DNA from: Corynebacterium efficiens YS-314
GTDB taxonomy: Bacteria; Actinomycetota; Actinomycetes; Mycobacteriales; Mycobacteriaceae
Direction: 5' to 3'
NCBI RefSeq assembly: GCF_000011305.1
Contig: NC_004369.1
Span: forward strand, 310,001 to 374,000
Length of the DNA: 64,000 nt
In this document: positions 53,686-62,486 of the stretch, one piece after another
Layout of the letters: the number at the start of each line of letters is the position of its first letter
How positions within the stretch are numbered: the first letter of the stretch is position 1
Notes under the pieces: model-generated
The model's database searches: none
What the model saw: only the letters and a program-made list of their open reading frames with translations
Told to the model about the DNA's origin: nothing
Position numbers and translations under genes: made by a program

Positions 53686-54054
53686 CTATTTCTGCACTGA
53701 CTCCTCCGGCAGCACCGGATTCTGCAGCGCCACGGCGCGCGCAAGCTTGGCATAACGCAGTTCCAGCTCACGGAAACGCACATAACTGGACAGGGTGGTG
53801 AAGATGAAGGCCACCACCAGCACATAGAGCAGCAGATCGGTGCCGCGGCCCACGCCGACGAGGTTGGCCACAGCGGTGAGGTCCTCCGGGCGGAGCACGG
53901 CCCACACGGCGGCCACGATGAACATGAGGAAGCCGATCTTCACCCATGCCTTGGCGCGGGCTTTGCGGCGGTTGCTCAGGAAGTACAGGGCCAGGCCCGC
54001 GGTGGCGAGCAGGAGAAGCACCTGGATGATGATCTGGGTGGTGGAATCGGTCAT
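53686..54054 (-). CDS. DUF2304 membrane protein
   Basis: 122 residues with three hydrophobic helices (about 7-24, 37-53, 68-92) and a C-terminal helix FRELELRYAKLARAVALQN, typical of DUF2304 proteins that accompany polyprenyl-phosphate glycosyltransferases. AGGAGG stands before ATG 54054, which overlaps the glycosyltransferase stop by four bases; the two probably work together. Confidence 0.85.
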   Translation of the reverse strand: MTDSTTQIIIQVLLLLATAGLALYFLSNRRKARAKAWVKIGFLMFIVAAVWAVLRPEDLTAVANLVGVGRGTDLLLYVLVVAFIFTTLSSYVRFRELELRYAKLARAVALQNPVLPEESVQK

Positions 54055-54785
54055 GGCAGCCTCCTGGCAAGGAATCCGTCGGCGAGGATGTTTACGCCGT
54101 TGAGCAGGGACTGGCCCTTGCTCATTGAGTATTCGGTGTAGAGGATATCCACGGGTTCCTCGGCGATGCGCCAGCCGCGGTCGACGATCTGGTCGATGAA
54201 TTCGGAGGCATGCGACATGCCGTTCATTCGGATGTTGAGTTCCTGGGCCACTTTCTGGTTGAACACGCGGAGGCCGTTGTGGGCGTCGGTGAGCCCCAGT
54301 TTGCGGGTTTTCGGGGAGAGCAGCACCACGGTGCGCAGTACCAGGCGTTTGATCCAGGGCACCTGGTCGTCCTCTTCGCGGGGGCGTCCGAAGCGGGTGC
54401 CCACGATGATGTCGAGGTTTTCCCGGCGGAGGCGTTCGACCATGCGGATGACGTCTTTGACCTGGTGTTGGCCGTCGGCGTCGAATGTCACAAAGTACCT
54501 GGCACCGGGTTGTGCCCGGGCGTATTCCACACCGGTCTGGATCGCGGCGCCCTGGCCGAGGTTGACGGGGTGGTTGACCAGGTGGGCTCCGCTGGCGTGG
54601 ATTTCCTCGGCGGAGTTGTCGGGCGAGCCGTCGTTGACTGCCACGATGTTGGGGAAGGTCTGACGGGCGTTGATCAGAACGTCTCTGATGATGGTGCCCT
54701 CGTTGTAGCAGGGCACGACCAGCCATGTGTCGCTGAAATCCGGCGATGCGTGCGCGCCGGTGTCGCTTGTCTGTGTCGCATCCAT
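54051..54785 (-). CDS. Family 2 glycosyltransferase (DPM1-like)
   Basis: 244 residues, GT-A fold: VVPCYNEGTIIRDVL, AVNDGSPDNSAEEI, GQGAAIQTGVEYA and the metal-binding FDADGQHQVKD are the polyprenyl-phosphate sugar synthase pattern. It probably loads a sugar on decaprenyl phosphate for envelope synthesis. ATG 54785 has no clear ribosome site; AGGCTATTT just upstream could be a -10 for a leaderless mRNA. Confidence 0.88.
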   Translation of the reverse strand: MDATQTSDTGAHASPDFSDTWLVVPCYNEGTIIRDVLINARQTFPNIVAVNDGSPDNSAEEIHASGAHLVNHPVNLGQGAAIQTGVEYARAQPGARYFVTFDADGQHQVKDVIRMVERLRRENLDIIVGTRFGRPREEDDQVPWIKRLVLRTVVLLSPKTRKLGLTDAHNGLRVFNQKVAQELNIRMNGMSHASEFIDQIVDRGWRIAEEPVDILYTEYSMSKGQSLLNGVNILADGFLARRLP

Positions 54786-54963
54786 GATGTTGAAATAGCC
54801 TAGTGCATTTTCCGGCGTGTGCCGGTAGGCCCGGCCTATCCACACCTCCTGCACCCCGCACCCACACCCCGGGCGGGTAAGCTAACCGGGATCAGGGGGC
54901 AGCGCACAGACCCCGCCGGATACCGCAGCAGCTTGACATCAGCATGAAGGAGCCAGGATATCG

Positions 54964-56022
54964 ATGGGTAGCAACAGCATCGGTGTGGTCATTGTTTCCT
55001 ATGGGCACGAGCAGGATGTGGCCGATCTGGTGGATTCGTTTGCCGGGCAGCTGCGCCCCGATGACCGTGTGGTGGTGGTGGATAACCGCAAGCCGTGGTT
55101 GTTGGAGTCGGTGGTGGGGGAGCGGCTCCAGCAACACGGCGTCATGATCATCAACCACGACAACGGTGGTTTCGCCGCGGGCTGCAATGTGGGGGCCGCG
55201 CGCATCCAGGATGAGGTGGATCTGCTGTTCTTCCTCAACCCGGACACGGTGATTGAGGATCCTACGTTGTTTGATACTCTGCGACGCGTCGACAAGCAGT
55301 GGGCGGCGTTCATGCCGTACCTCCTGCTCCCGGACGGCACCATCAACTCCGCGGGCAACGCGCTGCACATCTCGGGGCTGTCGTGGGTGACGGGGCTGGA
55401 TGAGAGGCCTGTCGGTCTGCATCCGGACAGTGCCGATCACACCCCGGAGGTTACGGATATCTCCATCGCGTCGGGTGCGTGTCTGGTGGTGCGCACCGAG
55501 TGGTGGCAGAAGCTTGGCGGCATGGAGGAGTTGTACTTCATGTACCACGAGGACACGGATTTCTCGGCGCGTCTGCTGCTCACCGGTGGCCGTATTGGTC
55601 TGGTTCATTCCGGGTATGTCACCCACCACTATGACTACGCCAAGGGTGATTACAAGTGGATCTACATCGAGCGCAACCGCCATGTGCTGCTGCTCAGTGT
55701 GTTGCCGCTGTCCACGCTGGTGGTGCTCATCCCGCAGATTCTGGGCGCGAATCTGGGCCTGTGGGCGATCGCCGCGAAGGAGAACCGCCTGGGTCTGAAG
55801 GTGAAGTCCCTGCGCCTGCTCATCCGTGATCTGCCGAAGATCATCGCCCTGCGCCGGAAGACCCAGCAGCTGGCGCAGCTCAGTGGCGCGGAATACCTGG
55901 AGAAGATGGAGTGGCGTTTCGACAACCCCAACCTCGGCGCGCTGGGCAGTAATAAGGCCGTCAACAGGGTGTATGGAGCCTACTATCAGGTATGCCGCGC
56001 GATCCTGCACCTTGTTGCTTGA
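54964..56022 (+). CDS. Family 2 glycosyltransferase, rhamnosyltransferase-like (WbbL type)
   Basis: 352 residues: GVVIVSYGHEQDVADLV at the start, FFLNPDTVIEDP (DxD-like NPD), SGACLVVRTEWW, YHEDTDFSARLLL and a C-terminal hydrophobic stretch HVLLLSVLPLSTLVVLIPQI. This is the WbbL-like group that adds rhamnose to the arabinogalactan linker; rml genes are 7 kb away, which fits. AAGGAG precedes ATG 54964. Confidence 0.82.
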   Translation: MGSNSIGVVIVSYGHEQDVADLVDSFAGQLRPDDRVVVVDNRKPWLLESVVGERLQQHGVMIINHDNGGFAAGCNVGAARIQDEVDLLFFLNPDTVIEDPTLFDTLRRVDKQWAAFMPYLLLPDGTINSAGNALHISGLSWVTGLDERPVGLHPDSADHTPEVTDISIASGACLVVRTEWWQKLGGMEELYFMYHEDTDFSARLLLTGGRIGLVHSGYVTHHYDYAKGDYKWIYIERNRHVLLLSVLPLSTLVVLIPQILGANLGLWAIAAKENRLGLKVKSLRLLIRDLPKIIALRRKTQQLAQLSGAEYLEKMEWRFDNPNLGALGSNKAVNRVYGAYYQVCRAILHLVA

Positions 56023-56219
56023 CGACGCCCCGCGCATCTCCTCCCGCACGCCCCAGCCACCCCTGAACGGGGCGGGGTGGGTGAACCTGCGGGGCAGCGG
56101 GAATGAATTTATCCTTAATAACACTTTTATGGAACCTAAAGTCCCTGCTCATGCATTTTCCCATGGGTTTGAATGCTCTTGTTAAAGAACGCATGCCTTC
56201 CCACAGGAGAACTTAAAAA

Positions 56220-58274
56220 ATGAAGAGGCTTTCCCGCACGGCACTTGCTGTCGTCACCGCCACCGGACTCGGACTGGGTGCGCTCACCGTTCCCGCCTAC
56301 GCGCAGGAGAACACCGTTGAGCTGAACATCCTCGGCATCACCGATTTCCACGGTCACCTTGCGCAGAATGATCGTGATCAGGAGGCGGGCATCGCCGGGA
56401 TCGCCTGCTACGCGGAAGCCGAGCGCGCGGAGAACCCGCTGACCAGCTTCGTCACCGTCGGTGACAATATCGGTGGTTCCCCCTTCGTGTCTTCGATCCT
56501 CAAGGACACCCCCACCCTGAGCGCGCTGAACGCCATCGGTGTGGATGCCTCTGCACTGGGTAACCACGAATTTGACCGGGGCTACAGCGATCTGACCGGT
56601 CGTGTCTCCGTGGACGGCACCGGCGAGGCCCAGTTCCCGTACCTGGGCGCCAACGTCGTCGGTGGTGTCCCGGCACCCGCCGGCAGTGAGATCATGGACC
56701 TCGATGGGGTCAAGGTCGGTTACGTCGGCGCTGTCACCGAGGAGACCGCCACCCTGGTCTCCCCGGCGGGCATCCCGGGCATCACCTTCACCGATGACAT
56801 CGCCTCCCTCAACGCAGAGGCAGCCCGCATCGCCGGTGACGTCGATGTCGTCATCGCCCTGGTCCACTCCGGTGCCTCCGCGAATGACGCCTTCTCCAAC
56901 GACATCGATGTCGTGTTCGCTGGCCACACCCACCAGAACCGCGTCGAGACCGGCCCGGCCCGCGAGGGCAAGCAGCCCCTCGTGGTCATCCAGGGCTGGG
57001 AGTACGGCAAGGCTGTCTCCGATGTGGAGATCACCTTCGACCGTGCAGCCGGTGAGATCACCAACATCGAGGCACGCAACGTCCTGGCGGATGAGATCCT
57101 GGCCGCCTGCGATTCCGTGCCCGGCAACGCCGTCGTGGCCGCTGTTCAGAACATCGTCACTGCAGCGGTCGACGCGTCCGCCGAGGCCGGCAACGAGGTC
57201 GTCACCACCATCGAGAACAGCTTCTACCGCGGCGCGAACGAAGAGGGCGGCTACGGTGGCAACCGTGGTGTGGAATCCTCCCTCAACAACCTGCTGGCCG
57301 AGGCCGGACTGTGGGGCATGAATGAGCTCACCGCCCTGTCCGCGGACATCGGTGTCATGAACGCCGGTGGCGTCCGCGCCGATCTCGCAGCTGGCCCGGT
57401 CACCTTCGCTGATGCGTACGCGGTCCAGCCTTTCGGCAACACCTACGGCGTCGTCGACATCACCGGTGCCCAGTTCAAGGAGGCCCTCGAGCAGCAGTGG
57501 AAGCAGCCCACCGGCGAGCGCCCACGCCTGGCCCTGGGCCTGTCCAACAATGTCCAGTACTCCTACGATGAGACCCGCCCGGCCGGTGACCGCGTCACCC
57601 ACATCACCGTCAACGGCGAGCCGATCGACCTGAGCGCCACCTACCGTGTCGCCGGCGCCAGCTTCCTGCTCTCCGGTGGCGACGGCTTCACCGCCCTGGC
57701 TGCCGGCAGCGACATGCTTGATTCCGGCATGGTCGACATCGACCTGTTCAACCGTTACCTCGCGGCACACCCGGGCGCGGAGATCCGCAACAACCACTCC
57801 TCCGTGGGCATCTCCCTCGAGGGTGGGGCCGTCGCCGAGGATGGCTCCCTCATCGCCGGTGAGGACCTCACCATCAACCTGTCCTCCCTGTCCTACACCG
57901 GTGGCGAGGCCAAGCCCACCACCGTCACCGTCACCCTCGGCGACCAGGAGGCAGACGCTGATGTCGACAACACCCTGCTCCCGCAGTACGACAACACCGG
58001 CACCGCCACGGTCACCCTCACCGTCCCCGCCGGCGCAACCGAGATCTCCCTGGCCACCGACGCCGGCACCACCTTCACCCTGCCGGTCACCGTTGCCGGA
58101 GAGCTTGTCGACGACCAGCCCAGCACCGGCTCCTCCACCCTGGAGCTCGTCGGTATCGCAGGCATCATCGCTGCTGTCGCCGGTATCGCCGGGTTCATCT
58201 TCAACGCTGTGATGGGTGGCGCCCTCCCGGCCACCCTGGCTCAGATCCAGGCACTCGCAGGTCAGTTCATGTAA
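56220..58274 (+). CDS. ushA: Secreted 5'-nucleotidase (UshA/NucH type), C-terminally anchored
   Basis: 684 residues: Sec signal peptide MKRLSRTALAVVTATGLG with cleavage near AYAQE; calcineurin-like domain with ITDFHGHL, GDNIGGSP, GNHEFDRG, LVHSG and GHTHQ metal ligands; 5'-nucleotidase C domain with NAGGVRADL and SFLLSGGDGFTAL; a Thr/Ala-rich stretch; and a C-terminal hydrophobic segment (GIAGIIAAVAGIAGFIF). It releases phosphate from external nucleotides. In C. glutamicum such genes respond to phosphate starvation. AGGAGA precedes the start. Confidence 0.92.
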   Translation: MKRLSRTALAVVTATGLGLGALTVPAYAQENTVELNILGITDFHGHLAQNDRDQEAGIAGIACYAEAERAENPLTSFVTVGDNIGGSPFVSSILKDTPTLSALNAIGVDASALGNHEFDRGYSDLTGRVSVDGTGEAQFPYLGANVVGGVPAPAGSEIMDLDGVKVGYVGAVTEETATLVSPAGIPGITFTDDIASLNAEAARIAGDVDVVIALVHSGASANDAFSNDIDVVFAGHTHQNRVETGPAREGKQPLVVIQGWEYGKAVSDVEITFDRAAGEITNIEARNVLADEILAACDSVPGNAVVAAVQNIVTAAVDASAEAGNEVVTTIENSFYRGANEEGGYGGNRGVESSLNNLLAEAGLWGMNELTALSADIGVMNAGGVRADLAAGPVTFADAYAVQPFGNTYGVVDITGAQFKEALEQQWKQPTGERPRLALGLSNNVQYSYDETRPAGDRVTHITVNGEPIDLSATYRVAGASFLLSGGDGFTALAAGSDMLDSGMVDIDLFNRYLAAHPGAEIRNNHSSVGISLEGGAVAEDGSLIAGEDLTINLSSLSYTGGEAKPTTVTVTLGDQEADADVDNTLLPQYDNTGTATVTLTVPAGATEISLATDAGTTFTLPVTVAGELVDDQPSTGSSTLELVGIAGIIAAVAGIAGFIFNAVMGGALPATLAQIQALAGQFM

Positions 58275-58295
58275 TTCTCCCCCCAACCAAGAAAG

Positions 58296-58329
58296 TCCCT
58301 ATCTCCACCGCCGGAGATAGGGATTTTTT
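58296..58329 (+). terminator. Terminator of the 5'-nucleotidase gene
   Basis: TCCCTATCTCC (58296-58306) pairs perfectly with GGAGATAGGGA (58313-58323), followed by TTTTTT. Confidence 0.95.
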
Positions 58330-58340
58330 GCTGAACGGCG

Positions 58341-59384
58341 CTAGAACGTGCTGGTGTCAATCACAAAACGGAACTGCACATCACCGGCCACCACGCGGTC
58401 ATAGGCCTCATCCACCTCATGAACACTGATCTTCTCGATCCGCGCCCCCAGGCCGTGCTCGGCGCAGAAATCCAGCATCTCCTGGGTCTCCGGGATGCCG
58501 CCGATATTGGAGCCGGTGAGCACCTTGCTGCCGCCGATGAGGGAACCGAAGCTCAGGGGCTGCTTCTCCGGTGGCAGACCCACCACGGCCATCACCCCGC
58601 GGGGCTTGAGCAGGCCCAGGTAGGCGCCGAGGTTGATGTTGGCGCTGATGGTGTTGAGGATGAAGTCGAATTCCCCGCGGTAGTCGTTGAAGAAGCTCTC
58701 ATCGGAGGTCGCCAGGGTCCGCACGGCGCCGAGGGACTTCGCCACCTCCGCCTTCTTCAGCGAGCGCGACAGCACGGTCACCTCAGCGCCCTTGGCGGCA
58801 GCGATCTGCACGCCCATGTGCCCCAGGCCGCCCAGGCCCATGACCGCGACCTTGTCGCCTTCCTTCACATTCCACTGGACGATGGGGGAGAAGGTGGTGA
58901 TGCCGGCGCACAGCAGGGGAGCGGCGACATCGAAATCCAGTGCGTCGGGGATCCGGCAGACAAACCGCTCGGACACGACGATCTTCTCGGCATAACCGCC
59001 CTGGGTTATGGTGCCGTCCACGTCCACCGAGTTGTAGGTGCCCACCGCGCCGTTGAGGCAGTGGTTCTCAAAGCCCTGCTGGCACATCTCGCAGGTGCCA
59101 CAGGAATCCACCAGGCAGCCCACGCCGACGCGGTCACCGACCTTCCAGTCGGTGACCTCGGAACCCACGGCGGAGACCACACCGGCGATCTCATGGCCGA
59201 CGGTCAGTGGGAAATTCGCCTCGCCCCATTCGTTGCGGACAGTGTGGATATCGCTGTGGCAGATACCGGCGGCCTTGATGTCGATCACCACGTCATCCGC
59301 CCGCGGGCTGCGGCGCTGGATCGTCGTGATCTGGAATGGTGCGTCCGGCCCGGTCTTCTGCAGTGCCTTCACTGGAATTGTCAT
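58341..59384 (-). CDS. adhC: Zinc-dependent alcohol dehydrogenase (YahK/AdhC type)
   Basis: 347 residues. Catalytic zinc site AGICHSDIH and GHEIAG, structural zinc loop CGTCEMCQQGFENHC, coenzyme fold VMGLGGLGHMGVQIA, and the SRSLKKAEVAKSLGA segment common to NADP(H)-dependent aldehyde reductases of the cinnamyl alcohol dehydrogenase group. ATG 59384 is chosen by homology; ACTATCCT nine bases upstream could be a leaderless -10. Confidence 0.9.
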   Translation of the reverse strand: MTIPVKALQKTGPDAPFQITTIQRRSPRADDVVIDIKAAGICHSDIHTVRNEWGEANFPLTVGHEIAGVVSAVGSEVTDWKVGDRVGVGCLVDSCGTCEMCQQGFENHCLNGAVGTYNSVDVDGTITQGGYAEKIVVSERFVCRIPDALDFDVAAPLLCAGITTFSPIVQWNVKEGDKVAVMGLGGLGHMGVQIAAAKGAEVTVLSRSLKKAEVAKSLGAVRTLATSDESFFNDYRGEFDFILNTISANINLGAYLGLLKPRGVMAVVGLPPEKQPLSFGSLIGGSKVLTGSNIGGIPETQEMLDFCAEHGLGARIEKISVHEVDEAYDRVVAGDVQFRFVIDTSTF

Positions 59385-59437
59385 GCGAGCCAGGATAGTG
59401 GCGCGGCGCAGTGTAGGCCACGCGCACATTCCACCGC

Positions 59438-61048
59438 CTACTTATTCGCCGGGGACAGCTCCCAGGTGATGAAGCCTCCGTCGAGGTTGGCGGATTCCAC
59501 ACCGAGGTGGGTGAGCAGGCTGGCGGCGACATGGCCACGCTGGCCGACGCGGCAGAAGGCCAAGGCCTTGCGGCCTTCGAGTTCATCGATGCGGTCGCGG
59601 ATGTCGTCGACGGGGATGTTCACCGCACCGGGGATGGTGCCGGCGTTGAATTCGCCGGGGGTGCGGACGTCGACAAGCGTCCAGCCGTCGGACAGCGCGT
59701 CGTTGAGCTCGTGCCACTGCACGGTCTTCTCGCCGCTGACCATGTTGTCATTGACGTACCCGAGCAGGTTGACGGGGTCCTTGGCGGAGCCGAACTGCGG
59801 GGCGTAGGCCAGTTCCAGATCGGCGAGGTCGGTGGCGGTGAGGCCGCCGCGCATGGCGGTGGCGATGACGTCGATACGCTTATCCACGCCCGCACCACCG
59901 ACGGCCTGCGCGCCGAGGATCGCGTCGGTGTCGGCATCCACGACCAGCTTGAGGTGGAGCATCTCCGCGCCGGGGTAGTAACCGGCGTGGTCGGAGGGGT
60001 GGGTGTGGATGACGCGGATGTTCTTGCCGGCGGCACGCGCGCGGCGCTCATTCCAGCCAACGGAACCGGCGGCCATATCGAAGAGCCCGACGATCGCGGT
60101 GCCCAGGGTCGGGGTGCGGCGCACGTCGCGGCCGGTGATGATGTCGGCGACCAGGCGGCCGTGGCGGTTGGCCGTCTGGGCGAGGGGGACGAGGGTGTCC
60201 TCGCCGGAGACCGCATCGAGTTTCTCGGCGGCGTCGCCAAGCGCGAAGATCGACGGGTCGCTGGTGCGCTGCTGATCATCCACCTTGATGCCGCCGCGCT
60301 CACCCACCTCGAGCCCGGCATCGGCGGCCAGATCGCTGGCCGGCTTCACGCCGATGGACGCGATGACCACATCCGCCGGCACCGTGCGGCCATCAGACAG
60401 GGTGAGGTGGTCGGCGGCGATGTCGGTGGTGTCGCCACCGGTGATCACGGTGACGCCGTTGTCGACGAGATGCTTCTCGACGATCAACGCCATCTCCTCA
60501 TCCAGCGGCGTCATGATCTGCGGCGCCCGCTCAATAACGGTGACCTCCAACCCACGGTGGCGCAGGTTCTCCGCCATCTCCAGGCCGATGAAACCACCAC
60601 CGATGATGGCGGCGGTCTTCACATCCTCGCTCAGGGCCGCAATGACGGTGTCCACATCCTCCACGGTGCGCAGGGTGAGGGCGCGCTCGATGCCGGGGAT
60701 GGGCGGCATGATCGGGGCCGCGCCGGGGGAGAGGACCAGGTAGTCATAGGAGATGACCTCACCGTTTTCGGTGGTCACGGTCTTGTTTTCCCGGTCGATG
60801 GAGGTGGCGCGGGTATTCACGCGCACATCCAGGTTGAACCGCTGGGCGAGTGATTCCGGGGTCTGCAGCAGCAGGGAGTCACGCTCCGGGATGACCCCGG
60901 AGACGTGGTACGGCAGGCCGCAGTTGGCGAAGGAAACATAACCCGAGGCCTCGAGGACGATGATCTCCATCTCCTCGTCACGACGACGGAGGCGGGCAGC
61001 GGTGGACATTCCGCCGGCGACGCCGCCGACGATCACAGTGGTGGTCAT
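59438..61048 (-). CDS. CoA-disulfide/persulfide reductase with C-terminal rhodanese
   Basis: 536 residues: FAD site VIVGGVAGGMSTAARL, active C43 in SFANCGLPYH, NAD(P)H site AIIGGGFIGLEMAENL, second FAD element IFALGDA, then a rhodanese domain (about 440-536) with LVDVRTPGEF and active loop AFCRVGQRG. Such CoADR-RHD enzymes reduce CoA persulfide and polysulfide. With the cst-like operon at 32-35 kb it makes a persulfide system. The IS630 element begins 26 bp upstream, so its native promoter has been separated. Confidence 0.92.
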   Translation of the reverse strand: MTTTVIVGGVAGGMSTAARLRRRDEEMEIIVLEASGYVSFANCGLPYHVSGVIPERDSLLLQTPESLAQRFNLDVRVNTRATSIDRENKTVTTENGEVISYDYLVLSPGAAPIMPPIPGIERALTLRTVEDVDTVIAALSEDVKTAAIIGGGFIGLEMAENLRHRGLEVTVIERAPQIMTPLDEEMALIVEKHLVDNGVTVITGGDTTDIAADHLTLSDGRTVPADVVIASIGVKPASDLAADAGLEVGERGGIKVDDQQRTSDPSIFALGDAAEKLDAVSGEDTLVPLAQTANRHGRLVADIITGRDVRRTPTLGTAIVGLFDMAAGSVGWNERRARAAGKNIRVIHTHPSDHAGYYPGAEMLHLKLVVDADTDAILGAQAVGGAGVDKRIDVIATAMRGGLTATDLADLELAYAPQFGSAKDPVNLLGYVNDNMVSGEKTVQWHELNDALSDGWTLVDVRTPGEFNAGTIPGAVNIPVDDIRDRIDELEGRKALAFCRVGQRGHVAASLLTHLGVESANLDGGFITWELSPANK

Positions 61049-61074
61049 GGGGTGGTTTCCTTTGCTGGTTGTTA

Positions 61075-62223
61075 TAGCTCTCCCAAAACAAAAGCTACAC
61101 CCACAAGGTCAGATTCGATAGGAAAAAGTCGATGAACCGACAAACGTCTCAAACCCGATACAGGTGTCCTCGAAGACTAGTCGCTGACGGTTACTGATCG
61201 CTGCTTTCGCCTCGTTCCATACCTTTTCAATCGGATTATGGTCCGGGGCATAAGGTGGCAACCATACCAGGCGCACATTAGCCAAGACGTTGCCTTGGCC
61301 AAGGTGCTCGCGAAGCTTCTTGGACCTGTGCCACCTCGCGTTATCCCACACCACGGTGATCTTTTTACCTGGATGCCTGTCCATCAGCGTGGTCAGTGCC
61401 TCGATGATGGTGTCAGTGTTTTGCCACGCCAACCGCAACAGATCCACCTCACCGCTGCTCTGGGACAGGAAACCGATGTAGGACTGGGCCTGACGGACAC
61501 GATCGACACTCAACGTTGTGGGATGACCTTTATGGATCCAGGCTTTACGCACCTCTGATTCATGCTCAACACGGACTTCGTCAGCGGCAAAAACCACCTG
61601 CTCGGGGTCATTAAGTGCGCCAGCGATCTCGTTGCGGATCGTAGCCATCCGGGCAGCAATCTCGGCGTCACTGCCGCGGCGTTTATCAAAGACCTGTGGG
61701 TATTTAAAGCTCAGGCCCGCGTGGCGTAACAGCAGGTGGTAGGTGGTGTCAGAGTCGTAGACGACCTCGAAGTTACTGGCTATCCAGTCTTTTAACTGTG
61801 GCACGGTCCAGAACTGGGCTGGGATGTCATGTGCAGACGGCGGTGTGGATAGGACTGTGGCTATCTCTGCGCGTTGTGCGGGGGTGAGTTTGGATGCGTT
61901 GGTGTTAGCTGCGTGGCCGGTGTAGAGGCTGGCGATCCGTAGTCGGTTGAACTCTAGGATCCAGGTGGTGACCGTTGAGGGTCGTCGCTCCACGAACCTG
62001 GCGATGATGTCTGGGGCGACACCGTCATCGAGAAGTAGAAGTGCTTCGGCTTTGTGTTGGACAAGGCTAAATCGGGAGCGTTTGTAGCTTTTGAGGATGG
62101 TGATTTCCTCGTCGGTGAGGGCAATCTTCGGGGAGGCGACCATGGTTCAAAAGTCAACAACCCCGGTGAAGCAGATCAGCGCTCAAACACGCTTATCCGG
62201 AAGCTTTTGTTTTGAGAGAGCTA
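61075..62223. mobile_element. IS630-type insertion sequence (about 1.15 kb) with TA duplication
   Basis: The ends are inverted repeats: left TAGCTCTCCCAAAACAAAAG (from 61075), right the complement TAGCTCTCTCAAAACAAAAG (ending 62223), one mismatch. TA on each side (61073-61074 and 62224-62225) is the classical target duplication. It has inserted into the 3' part of a small Cys-rich gene and upstream of the CoADR gene. Confidence 0.92.
61109..62143 (-). CDS. IS630-family transposase (DDE_3)
   Basis: 344 residues. An N-terminal HTH region (LTDEEITILKSYKRS...DIIARFVERRPSTVTTWI) precedes the DDE domain with VVFAADEVRVEHES, TVVWDNARWHRSKKL and LPPYAPDHNPIEKVWNEAK, the D-D-E signature. Full length without a frameshift. 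Confidence 0.94.
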   Translation of the reverse strand: MVASPKIALTDEEITILKSYKRSRFSLVQHKAEALLLLDDGVAPDIIARFVERRPSTVTTWILEFNRLRIASLYTGHAANTNASKLTPAQRAEIATVLSTPPSAHDIPAQFWTVPQLKDWIASNFEVVYDSDTTYHLLLRHAGLSFKYPQVFDKRRGSDAEIAARMATIRNEIAGALNDPEQVVFAADEVRVEHESEVRKAWIHKGHPTTLSVDRVRQAQSYIGFLSQSSGEVDLLRLAWQNTDTIIEALTTLMDRHPGKKITVVWDNARWHRSKKLREHLGQGNVLANVRLVWLPPYAPDHNPIEKVWNEAKAAISNRQRLVFEDTCIGFETFVGSSTFSYRI

Positions 62224-62363
62224 TATTTTCTGGCTGCAGGTTGATTATGCGCGCAGGTGCACCACTGGTTCGGTGCCACACTGGCCTTGACCTGATCAAT
62301 ATGCTGGCCGCAGCCATCCCAGGTGGTCTTTCCGCAGGTGGGACATTTAACGGGGTAACACAT
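62193..62363 (-). CDS. Small six-cysteine protein, 3' end replaced by IS630
   Basis: 56 codons from ATG 62363 to TAA 62193-62195. The start MCYPVKCPTCGKTTWDGCGQ and later QWCTCAHN give C2, C7, C10, C18, C35 and C37, a compact zinc-ribbon-like protein of a kind I recall as a short hypothetical in other actinobacteria. GGAGAC just upstream is a possible ribosome site. From 62223 leftward the codons (about the last ten residues) are IS sequence, so the native C terminus was lost or moved. A CsoR/CstR-type operator and a GlxR-like site stand upstream. Confidence 0.75.
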   Translation of the reverse strand: MCYPVKCPTCGKTTWDGCGQHIDQVKASVAPNQWCTCAHNQPAARKYSSLKTKASG

Positions 62364-62409
62364 GGGGGTCTCCTTAAAGCAGGGGGAAGGATTATTTTGC
62401 CCTTCAGTA

Positions 62410-62425
62410 TACCCCCTGGGGTATG
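62410..62425. promoter_or_regulatory. CsoR/CstR-type operator, second locus
   Basis: ATACCCCCTGGGGTAT differs from the operator at 35651-35666 by one base. It is 47-62 bp upstream of the small Cys-rich gene and would originally have served the CoADR gene too. Confidence 0.75.
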
Positions 62426-62440
62426 TTCGTCCAAGCTGTT

Positions 62441-62456
62441 GTGAGTAGATTCACCC
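62441..62456. promoter_or_regulatory. Candidate GlxR binding site
   Basis: TGTGA-GTAGAT-TCACC matches TGTGA-N6-TCACA in nine of ten defined positions. It lies 16 bp upstream of the CsoR/CstR-type operator and 121 bp outside the SdpI-like gene end region. Binding is predicted only. Confidence 0.5.
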
Positions 62457-62486
62457 ACATGCAGTCACCCACTTTACGCCGGTAGC

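Noticed and set aside
53184..53755. Repeated reading frames giving similar peptides
   Set aside because: They arise from the duplicated non-coding hairpin repeat and lack start signals or homology.
56136..58286. 716-codon minus-strand frame
   Set aside because: Antisense to the 5'-nucleotidase; Gly/Asp/Val-rich shadow.
62183..62458. 91-codon minus-strand frame around the second CsoR-type operator
   Set aside because: Overlaps the small Cys-rich gene in another frame and reads through the operator; Pro/Arg-rich.
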